A DNA stretch of 6,565 bases from Anaerolineae bacterium (lineage in GTDB: Bacteria > Chloroflexota > Anaerolineae > CG2-30-64-16), in assembly GCA_025454565.1 (NCBI GenBank), contig JALOOE010000174.1:1-6565 (forward strand), written 5' to 3'. Positions 1-6,565 of the stretch are shown in pieces; the stretch's first letter is position 1; each line of letters begins with the position of its first letter. The position numbers and the translations under genes were made by a program. The notes beneath the pieces were generated by a model. It ran no database searches. It was not told the origin of the DNA and saw only the letters and a program-made list of their open reading frames with translations.

Positions 1-157
1 GCGCGCGCATGACGAGATAATCTTCGGCCAGCAATGCCGAAAGCTTCTCGGCCAAGGCCAGTGTGATGAGTTGATTGACGGATACGCTCTCCTGGCGTGC
101 GACCTCGCGCGCTTTCTCGTGCAATGATTCAGGCAATCGCAAACTAATAGCGCTCAT
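1..157 (-). CDS. Ribbon-helix-helix (HicB/CopG-like) antitoxin, 3' end beyond the window
   Basis: The first 52 codons of a small gene read on the minus strand from the ATG at 157. The protein starts MSAISLRLPESLHEKAREVA and continues through SINQLITLALAEKLSAL. This is the beta-strand plus two-helix pattern of RHH antitoxins often annotated as 'HicB family antitoxin' and found next to PIN toxins. Such proteins bind their own promoter as dimers and neutralise the partner toxin. The ATG overlaps the TGA of the upstream PIN gene as ATGA (154-157), and a GGAGAA ribosome binding site lies within the last PIN codons, so translation is probably coupled. The order is toxin first, antitoxin second, the reverse of the usual TA layout. 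The stop codon is off the left edge, so the C-terminus is unknown. Confidence 0.8.
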   Translation of the reverse strand, partial: MSAISLRLPESLHEKAREVARQESVSVNQLITLALAEKLSALLAEDYLVMRA

Positions 158-690
158 GATAATTCTCCTATCTCCTCAAGAAACTCCTTTGCTGTTACGA
201 TTCGCAACCCGAAACGCTCTGCACGTCGGAAGTCAGCCTTGTTGTAAGTCACGATGCAGTCACAGCCGGCAGCCACCGCCACCTCCAGCACCATATCATC
301 ATCGGCATCTTTCAGAAACGGACGCCAAAGGTAGAATACCTCCTGATGGTCGGCGATGGCACAGATATAGTCCAGGATATCGTCGATACCTCTCTTGCTC
401 CAGGTTGCCGTGCCGATCAGTCTTTTTGCGGCATCCTCATACTCCAGCACCAACGGGACCGAAACGCTGATTGCGAATTTTTCACTGCCCAGCAGCATCA
501 ACAGCCTGTGCGAAGCTCCTCGGCGAGAGCGGAGGGCTGCAATCAGAACACTGGTATCAGTGACCACGTCGCGCGCCCAAAGCGGCGGCGGGCCGTAGGC
601 AGCGACGATGTGCGCCAGCCGCGCGTCGCGCGCTGTCAGGTCAGCGAGAGCGTGGGGGAGAAATGTAGCAGTCAGGACAGTGGAAGCCAT
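154..690 (-). CDS. PIN_3-family toxin (probable ribonuclease) with an AlkA-like N-terminal extension
   Basis: Predicted toxin of a type II TA pair; PIN domains are metal-dependent RNases. The PIN part spans about residues 42-170 of 178. It has TDTSVLIAALRSRRGASHRLL with D45 as first acidic residue, E83 in VPLVLEYED, the D128-A-D-D-D cluster, and GCDCIVTYNKADF near the end. This matches the 'putative TA system toxin component, PIN family' (COG1569-like) group. Family members usually begin just before the DTS motif, at about 135-150 aa in total. Here the open frame adds some 41 residues whose sequence (LTARDARLAHIVAAYGPPPL, then WARD) looks like the start of AlkA-type DNA glycosylases. The true start is uncertain: the ATG at 690 has no clear ribosome binding site, and a GTG at 567 would give a normal 137-aa PIN protein but also lacks one. 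It ends in an ATGA overlap with the RHH antitoxin and lies 22 nt after hicA. Confidence 0.8.
   Translation of the reverse strand: MASTVLTATFLPHALADLTARDARLAHIVAAYGPPPLWARDVVTDTSVLIAALRSRRGASHRLLMLLGSEKFAISVSVPLVLEYEDAAKRLIGTATWSKRGIDDILDYICAIADHQEVFYLWRPFLKDADDDMVLEVAVAAGCDCIVTYNKADFRRAERFGLRIVTAKEFLEEIGELS
568..690 (-). pseudogene. 5' remnant of an AlkA-type DNA-3-methyladenine glycosylase gene, in frame with the PIN gene
   Basis: The first 41 codons of the PIN reading frame encode a segment (residues about 11-41) with L-x-x-RDARLAHIVAAYGPPPLW and then ARD. From knowledge of the family, AlkA-like glycosylases in this kind of bacterium start with a similar D-x-x-L-A-x-I-V-x-x-x-GPPPLW-x-R segment. 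They then continue with PGFxTLxxIILEQQVSLASA. Here the similarity stops right after WARD and PIN sequence begins (VVTDTSVL). The segment also looks more GC-rich than the PIN gene downstream. No catalytic part of a glycosylase is present, so this cannot be a working repair enzyme. The family match is from memory and was not searched. Confidence 0.6.
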
Positions 691-712
691 CGAAAGAAAA
701 GAAGGGGGCGGA

Positions 713-925
713 TTACAGATCCTCAGGTCGTAGACCTGTCATCTTCGCGATGCGCGCCAACATCCGAGGACCGATCTCTTCTCGGTCATGGAATGCGAAC
801 ACAAAATCCGGCCACCCCAGACGCGAGAGGATGCGATGCGAGCCGGCATCTCGCTTGACCTCCCAACCGATTCGTAGCAACGCGGCAAGCACTCGCCGCG
901 CCTTCGCGGAGGGCCACTCGCTCAT
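713..925 (-). CDS. hicA: HicA-family mRNA interferase toxin
   Basis: A 70-residue protein with the HicA dsRBD-like fold pattern: SAKARRVLAALLRIGWEVKR as helix and first strand, then D-A-G-S-H30-R-I-L. H30 sits in the conserved GSH motif that is the catalytic histidine of HicA ribonucleases. FAFHDREEIGPRMLARIAKM and TGL then form the last strand and helix. HicA cleaves mRNA and tmRNA when it is not bound by HicB. The length is normal for the family and the catalytic residue is intact, so the toxin could be active. Its ATG at 925 overlaps the hicB stop as ATGA (922-925), giving a coupled antitoxin-toxin pair. The next gene, the PIN toxin, follows after only 22 nt, so one transcript may cover both modules. 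Confidence 0.88.
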   Translation of the reverse strand: MSEWPSAKARRVLAALLRIGWEVKRDAGSHRILSRLGWPDFVFAFHDREEIGPRMLARIAKMTGLRPEDL

Positions 926-1131
926 AAAGCAGCAAAGGCAACTTGCATCAGCCGTGCACCCGATTCCTCTCCATGCTCAAGCCGATCGGCGAGAACGCGT
1001 AAGCCCAGAGCTTGCGCGTTTGCAATCGCTTCTTCAGGCGTCTTTCCATACACTAGGGCGCCAGGAATTTCCAACACCTCGGCCAGCCAGCGCCCATCCT
1101 CTTCCTGCTCGGTCTCGATTGTAAACTTCAT
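922..1131 (-). CDS. hicB: HicB-family antitoxin, short form
   Basis: A 69-residue protein with the partial RNase H-like fold of HicB: MKFTIETEQEEDGRWLAEV, then LEIPGALVYGKTPEEAIANA and QALGLRVLADRL. The D-G-x-W-x-A-E-V-x-x-x-P-G and G-x-T-x-E-E-A motifs are characteristic of HicB. It should bind and block HicA, which overlaps it by four bases downstream. Only the toxin-binding domain is present: there is no C-terminal HTH or RHH DNA-binding domain, as in many short HicBs, so self-regulation would need another factor or the HicA-HicB complex. The ATG at 1131 is preceded by GAGG at a 5-nt spacing, within GAGGCGGAG, which supports this start. An extended -10 promoter lies just upstream. Confidence 0.88.
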   Translation of the reverse strand: MKFTIETEQEEDGRWLAEVLEIPGALVYGKTPEEAIANAQALGLRVLADRLEHGEESGARLMQVAFAAL

Positions 1132-1165
1132 CTCCGCCTCACATTCCTGTTCCGATACTGCCTCA

Positions 1166-1194
1166 ATTCTAGCATGGAATCATCGCACCAGCAA
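1166..1194 (-). promoter_or_regulatory. Candidate promoter of hicBA
   Basis: Read on the minus strand: an extended -10 TGC-TAGAAT (1166-1174) with a weak -35 TTGCTG (1189-1194) at exactly 17 nt. The expected transcription start near 1159 gives a leader of about 28 nt before the hicB ATG. The -10 area closely matches the one in front of the UPF0175 antitoxin gene. Confidence 0.5.
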
Positions 1195-1374
1195 TCTCGT
1201 CACAGGTTGGCATTTCTGAGCGTTGTGTCTGTTAATCGTCCCAACACCCGGCGCGCGATCACGTCAATCGTCACGATCTGCCCGGCGACCGCCTCGCGGG
1301 GCCGCCGTCGCGCCCCGCTCCAGCAGATAACCGTGCTTTCCGGGACAGACCGACAAATCAGTTCAGATCATACT

Positions 1375-1892
1375 TCATTCAGACTCGCGCAGAGTCTGGA
1401 GCACCTGTTCGCACAGCCTGGCGCTGATCCAGATATCAGGGCCGGCCGCAATCTCCTGGAGCAGCAGTTCGACATCGGGAAAGGAGAGGATCTTCGAGCG
1501 GTACGCCTGGGTCAGGACCCCGAGCGTACCACGAACACGCAGCTTCAGGCGCCGGGCCTCGGCGCGCGCCGTTTCATCATCCAGCAGCACCAGCGCATCA
1601 GAAGCGTCCGCGCCAGCGCTAGCACTTCCGTCTCACCTGGATCGAAGATCACCGGCGGCTTGTACGCCGCCAATATGGCAGCGGAGACATTGACGATGGG
1701 CCAGTCCTTTGCCTGCCAGAACAGCCGGATTGTCCGCGCATCGGGCGCTCCGAGCGCCAGTCCTTGCGTCACCGCCTCGTCATAGACCGCCCGCGGGGTC
1801 TGCACCTGTCCATAAAGCTCCGCCAACAATTCCAGCCGGTTCAGCTTCCCCAGCGCGATCAGCGGGTTGGCGTTGGAGAGCACGGTCGTCAT
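1375..1892 (-). pseudogene. DUF3368 (PIN-like) toxin, broken by a one-base frameshift
   Basis: Two overlapping frames make one DUF3368 protein. The first, from the ATG at 1892, reads MTTVLSNANPLIALGKLNRL, with LLAELYGQVQTPRAVYDEAV further on, and runs to PGETEVLALAR. The second resumes as ASDALVLLDDETARAEARRL and continues through VRGTLGVLTQAYRSK to the stop at 1375. Adding one base near 1607-1610 (reading ...LALAR-D-ASDALVLLDDE...) restores a continuous frame of about 172 residues, the normal family length and consensus. No slippery heptamer is visible, so programmed frameshifting is unlikely. It is either a recent inactivating deletion or a sequencing or assembly error. DUF3368 proteins are PIN-like toxins paired with UPF0175 antitoxins. 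The start overlaps the UPF0175 stop as ATGA (1889-1892), as expected for that pair. Confidence 0.82.
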
Positions 1893-2170
1893 GCTGGCTC
1901 GTCCAGTTCTTCGGCCACCGTCCGGGCAGAGAAGGGCGGCTCCATTCCGCGCGCGTAGGCGTAACGCGCCAGATCACCTTGCGATACACCGGCCTGCTGC
2001 GCGGCCGCGCCGAACGACATGCCACCTTGGGCATAACGATCAAGCGCGCGTTCTACTTTGACCTCGCGCAGCCCGCGTGCCAGGAGATCCGCCAGGAAGT
2101 CCTGCGTGGCCGATCCCAATTCGCGGGCCAGCGGGGCAGGCAACGTCAGCGTCAGGGTTTCACCGGTCAT
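1889..2170 (-). CDS. UPF0175-family antitoxin
   Basis: A 93-residue protein that recognisably fits the UPF0175 family, the usual partner of DUF3368 toxins. The N-terminal part is a strand and helix region (TLTLTLPAPLARELGSATQD, then FLADLLARGLREVKVERALDRYAQG). From about residue 50 there is a helix-turn-helix-like segment: MSFGAAAQQAGVSQGDLARY, then RGMEPPFSARTVAEELDE. In this family that part probably binds the promoter. I chose the ATG at 2170 because GGAGGT lies 5 nt upstream; a GTG directly before it (2173) would add one residue. The stop overlaps the DUF3368 start by four bases. The antitoxin looks intact although its toxin is frameshifted. Confidence 0.85.
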   Translation of the reverse strand: MTGETLTLTLPAPLARELGSATQDFLADLLARGLREVKVERALDRYAQGGMSFGAAAQQAGVSQGDLARYAYARGMEPPFSARTVAEELDEPA

Positions 2171-2197
2171 CACACACCTCCAACCTCATTCTTCCCA

Positions 2198-2206
2198 ATT
2201 CTATCA
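2198..2206 (-). promoter_or_regulatory. Candidate extended -10 promoter of the UPF0175/DUF3368 module
   Basis: Minus-strand TGA-TAGAAT fits an extended -10 element. No convincing -35 is present at 16-18 nt, which is typical of extended -10 promoters. The predicted start near 2191 leaves a leader of about 20 nt that contains the GGAGGT ribosome binding site. An overlapping TATGAT (2203-2208) is an alternative -10. Confidence 0.45.
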
Positions 2207-2212
2207 TAGCCA

Positions 2213-2268
2213 GACAAGTGGGACAGCATCGCCGACAAGTGAGCTAGGCCGCTGTCAAATGTCATGTC
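2213..2268. repeat. GACA/TGTC half-site cluster, including a 21-bp-spaced direct repeat (possible operator)
   Basis: The octamer GACAAGTG occurs at 2213-2220 and again at 2234-2241, exactly 21 bp apart (two helical turns), with a further GACA at 2222. Three TGTC words follow at 2253, 2260 and 2265, and GACAGC (2222-2227) is inverted as GCTGTC (2251-2256). The cluster starts just upstream of the extended -10 of the UPF0175 module, where an autoregulatory TA operator is expected. Binding by UPF0175 is inference. Confidence 0.4.
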
Positions 2269-2478
2269 GCGCTCTCCATTACCTGCATTGTACCGCTGCA
2301 GTCCGCGCCTGGCAAGCATCCCGGCATTTTTCGCCCAGGGTCATTTCATCCTCATCCGTCGGTCAATTGCGGAGTTCACAGCCAATTCTCAGCCCTCGCT
2401 TACCCCCTCTTCAGCCGGCCCTCTTATCCTGAACCCATGATAATTACGCAGATTTCGAAGATCTGGCGTATGCACAGC
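2269..2478. other. Intergenic region upstream of the DUF4405 gene
   Basis: I see no convincing gene here. Minus-strand open frames that reach into 2389-2478 are shadows of the plus-strand gene. A GATAAT word (2439-2444) is a possible -10 for the plus-strand gene but has no matching -35. An imperfect 17-bp palindrome (2449-2465, arms CAGAT and ATCTG) lies between it and the ribosome binding site and could be an operator. Confidence 0.4.
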
Positions 2479-2490
2479 GAGGAGTGACTT

Positions 2491-3264
2491 ATGAAACAGA
2501 ACAAACCGAAAACCAACTGGTTCATCGATGCTGCGCTGTTCGGCGGCTTCCTGCTGGCCCAATGGCTCGATCTGACCGGCCTGCCGGTGCACCAATGGCT
2601 GGGGCTGGGTGTGGCGGTGCTGGCCGGGTATCACCTGACAGCGCATTGGAGCTGGGTGAAGGCCGTCACTGAGCGATTTTTCGGGCGCAACAGCCGGCAG
2701 GCGCGCACCTTCTACGCCGTGGACGCCGGGCTGGCGGTCGGGTTCGCCGCTATCCTGGTCACGGGCCTGGTGATCTCGACCTGGCTCGATCTGTCGCTGG
2801 CCAGCTACGCGGCCTGGCGCACCGTCCACGTCGCGGCCTCCGTCACCACGCTGGGCCTGGTGGTTGCCAAGATCGGGTTGCATTGGCGCTGGATCGTCGG
2901 CGTGGCCCGGCGGAGCATCTTCCCGGCCCCGGCGCCAACGGGTGGGGCGGGCGCGGCGCAACCCATGCCGGTCGCGGCGCGGGTGAACCGCCGGGACTTC
3001 GTGCGGCTGATGGCGGGTGTGGGTGCCATGGCCGTGCTGGCAGGCGCGAATGCGCTCAACGGCTCGGCAGGCGATCAGGCGGAGGCAGCACCCGAGGCAC
3101 AGACTCCGGTCGGCACGCAGACCCAGGCAGTCGCATCGACCAGCGCATCTAGCGCCTCATGCACTGTGCGCTGCACCAAGCGATGCTCATATCCCGGTCA
3201 TTGCCGCCGATATGTCGATACGAACAGTAATGGGAAGTGCGATCTGGGCGAATGCCTTTCGTAG
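2491..3264 (+). CDS. DUF4405-type cytochrome-b-like membrane protein with internal Tat signal and exported Cys-rich EF-hand-like tail
   Basis: A 257-residue protein. Hydrophobic helices lie at about 14-31, 36-52, 78-97 and 110-131. H34, H48, H52, H113 and H131 sit at helix ends, as in DUF4405/cytochrome-b561-like proteins that hold haem b, so a membrane electron-transfer role is likely. A cytoplasmic linker (about 133-166, rich in Pro, Ala and Gly) ends in NRRDFVRL (R167-R168). This is a twin-arginine motif followed by a fifth hydrophobic segment (171-189). A Thr/Ser/Gln-rich spacer then leads to a tail with six cysteines (224, 228, 232, 238, 250, 255). The tail contains D243-T-N-S-N-G-K-C-D-L-G-E254, an EF-hand-like calcium loop with Cys in the usual hydrophobic position 8. 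With the N-terminus inside, the tail would be exported. GAGGAG (2479-2484) 6 nt before the ATG fixes the start. No operon partner lies in the window. The partner and the electron donor or acceptor are unknown. Confidence 0.75.
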   Translation: MKQNKPKTNWFIDAALFGGFLLAQWLDLTGLPVHQWLGLGVAVLAGYHLTAHWSWVKAVTERFFGRNSRQARTFYAVDAGLAVGFAAILVTGLVISTWLDLSLASYAAWRTVHVAASVTTLGLVVAKIGLHWRWIVGVARRSIFPAPAPTGGAGAAQPMPVAARVNRRDFVRLMAGVGAMAVLAGANALNGSAGDQAEAAPEAQTPVGTQTQAVASTSASSASCTVRCTKRCSYPGHCRRYVDTNSNGKCDLGECLS

Positions 3265-3280
3265 CCGCGATATGAAGCAA

Positions 3281-3314
3281 AAGTGCCAGGCACCTCACGA
3301 GGTGCCTGGCACTT
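3281..3314. terminator. Perfect 15-bp inverted repeat between convergent genes (probable terminator, REP-like)
   Basis: Arms 3281-3295 and 3300-3314 are perfectly complementary around a 4-nt loop. On the minus strand the stem runs into TTTT and lies 24 nt after the ppdK stop, so it can terminate ppdK. On the plus strand it lies 17 nt after the DUF4405-gene stop, but only TT follows before AA, so termination is weaker in that direction. Each arm is itself a small palindrome (GTGCC-A-GGCAC and GTGCC-T-GGCAC), which gives the element the look of a dispersed REP-type repeat rather than a simple terminator. Confidence 0.7.
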
Positions 3315-3337
3315 AATGATCAGCTATTCGCCGATGG

Positions 3338-6124
<2,787 letters not shown>

Positions 6125-6133
6125 TGTTTGAAA

Positions 6134-6139
6134 CCCTCC
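6134..6139 (-). promoter_or_regulatory. Ribosome binding site of ppdK
   Basis: Minus-strand GGAGGG, 9 nt before the ATG at 6124. It decides the start in favour of MAKKWVYLF over the upstream ATG at 6175. It begins one base after the T-tract of the leader hairpin, so folding and termination events there directly affect translation. Confidence 0.8.
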
Positions 6140-6140
6140 G

Positions 6141-6163
6141 AAAAAATGCGCCCGTGCGGGCGC
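6141..6163 (-). terminator. Intrinsic terminator / putative attenuator in the ppdK leader
   Basis: On the minus strand a 6-bp GC-only stem (GCGCCC/GGGCGC, 6148-6163) with a GCAC loop is followed by A and six Ts (6141-6146), a classical Rho-independent terminator. It lies downstream of the ppdK promoter and directly upstream of the ppdK ribosome binding site, so it must be read through for ppdK to be expressed. UGCGCC early in the leader (6233-6238) is complementary to GGCGCA of the 3' arm and tail start (6147-6152) and could act as an antiterminator. A small CCCC-GCAT-GGGG hairpin (about 6170-6181) sits just before the terminator. It might instead simply end cdsA transcription. Confidence 0.65.
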
Positions 6164-6247
6164 TTCAATCCCCATGCGGGGTCATCTTGCTGGACATAAT
6201 GATTTGCGCGCCTGGATCATCACCGATCGCTTGGCGCACAATTGCGT

Positions 6248-6276
6248 ATTATAAAACGAGGCATCCCGATTGGCAA
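6248..6276 (-). promoter_or_regulatory. Near-consensus housekeeping promoter of ppdK
   Basis: Minus-strand TTGCCA (6271-6276) and a perfect TATAAT (6248-6253) are separated by exactly 17 nt, close to the ideal sigma-70/sigma-A promoter. The predicted start near 6241 gives a leader of about 117 nt. The -35 is joined to a T5 run that might be the tail of a weak cdsA terminator (CCGC...GCGG, about 6283-6300). Confidence 0.8.
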
Positions 6277-6305
6277 AAACGCGCCCGCTTGGTTTCGGCG
6301 GCGGC

Positions 6306-6565
6306 TCACGGCCCCTGGACGAGGATGGCGAAATAGGTGACAACGGGGAAGACGAACAACAGGCTGTCGATCCGATCCAGGACGCCGCCGTGACCGGGGA
6401 TCAACTGGCTGCTGTCTTTGACGTTTGCCTGCCGCTTGAAGAGCGATTCGGCCAGGTCGCCGAACGGTGCGGCGACCGCCACCAGCGCGCCGAGGAGGAT
6501 GCCCTGCCACCACGGGATGCCGAGCAGCCACACGCCCAGGGCCAGCCCTGCGACGATTGCGCCGA
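6306..6565 (-). CDS. cdsA: CDP-diacylglycerol synthase (phosphatidate cytidylyltransferase), C-terminal part
   Basis: The last 85 or so codons of a gene that enters from the right edge. The enzyme makes CDP-diacylglycerol and PPi from phosphatidate and CTP in the inner membrane, the branch point of phospholipid synthesis. The family signature is complete: S-L-F-K-R-x4-K-D-S-S-x2-I-P-G-H-G-G-V-L-D-R-I-D, including the metal- and CTP-binding Asp residues. It is flanked by a hydrophobic segment before it (LAGLALGVWLLGIPWWQGIL-like, ending PFGD) and a last membrane segment after it (SLLFVFPVVTYFAILVQG). The frame stays open through the right edge, so the GTG at 6533 is an internal valine codon rather than the start. 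ppdK follows on the same strand after 181 nt with its own promoter. Confidence 0.93.
   Translation of the reverse strand, partial: GAIVAGLALGVWLLGIPWWQGILLGALVAVAAPFGDLAESLFKRQANVKDSSQLIPGHGGVLDRIDSLLFVFPVVTYFAILVQGP

Noticed and set aside
75..858. Plus-strand frames opposite the PIN and HicA genes
   Set aside because: They are antisense to genes with clear TA family motifs and show no domain of their own.
1195..1374. A possible coding remnant (a short frame with AGQIVTIDVIARRVLGRLTD) between hicB and the DUF3368 pseudogene
   Set aside because: It is short, has no start and matches no family I can name. It may be decayed coding sequence but cannot be supported.
1600..1615. Programmed ribosomal frameshift in the DUF3368 gene
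   Set aside because: No slippery heptamer or A/T-rich slip site is visible at the junction. A simple one-base deletion or sequencing error explains it.
2389..2961. A 190-codon minus-strand frame opposite the DUF4405 gene
   Set aside because: Antisense shadow with low-complexity Arg/Pro/Gly/Gln composition. The plus-strand gene has a strong ribosome binding site and clear membrane helices.
6125..6175. Extending PPDK to the ATG at 6175 (17 more residues)
   Set aside because: No ribosome binding site there, the added residues do not resemble PPDK N-termini, and it would translate through the leader terminator. The ATG at 6124 has GGAGGG and matches the family start.

Overview
The window is GC-rich bacterial chromosomal DNA, most likely from an uncultured Chloroflexota (Anaerolineae-like) bacterium. 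That placement is an inference. It rests on the DUF4405-type membrane protein with a 'YPGxCRRYVDxNxNGxCD' tail, the style of the PPDK protein, the TGnTAGAAT promoters and the dense mix of toxin-antitoxin (TA) genes. There is no rRNA, tRNA, CRISPR array or transposase.

Left part (1-2242), all genes on the minus strand: three different TA modules lie head to tail. Reading along the minus strand they are (i) a UPF0175 antitoxin with a DUF3368 PIN-like toxin, the toxin broken by a single-base frameshift; (ii) a short HicB with HicA; and (iii) a PIN_3-family toxin followed by a ribbon-helix-helix antitoxin that runs off the left edge. Each pair is joined by a 4-base ATGA overlap, so translation is coupled. 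Modules (i) and (ii) each start at an extended -10 promoter of nearly the same sequence. The PIN_3 reading frame begins with about 41 residues that look like the start of an AlkA-type DNA-3-methyladenine glycosylase, so module (iii) seems to have landed in, or recombined with, a DNA-repair gene.

Middle (2242-3340): a short regulatory and intergenic stretch leads into a plus-strand gene for a membrane protein. It has four helices and five histidines (DUF4405, cytochrome-b-like), then an internal twin-arginine signal and a small exported tail with six cysteines and an EF-hand-like loop. This gene converges on ppdK. A perfect 15-bp inverted repeat separates the two and probably terminates transcription.

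Right part (3338-6565), minus strand: ppdK (pyruvate phosphate dikinase, interconverting pyruvate and phosphoenolpyruvate) follows the 3' end of cdsA (CDP-diacylglycerol synthase, phospholipid synthesis). ppdK has its own near-consensus promoter (TTGCCA-N17-TATAAT). Its leader of about 117 nt contains a canonical intrinsic terminator directly before the ribosome binding site, a layout that suggests attenuation. The ppdK coding region carries an exact in-frame 33-bp tandem duplication just before the ATP-binding RSGAKESMPG motif.

The most notable items are the alkA-PIN fusion inside the TA cluster, the putative ppdK attenuator, the internal tandem duplication in PPDK, and the Sec/Tat hybrid membrane protein.
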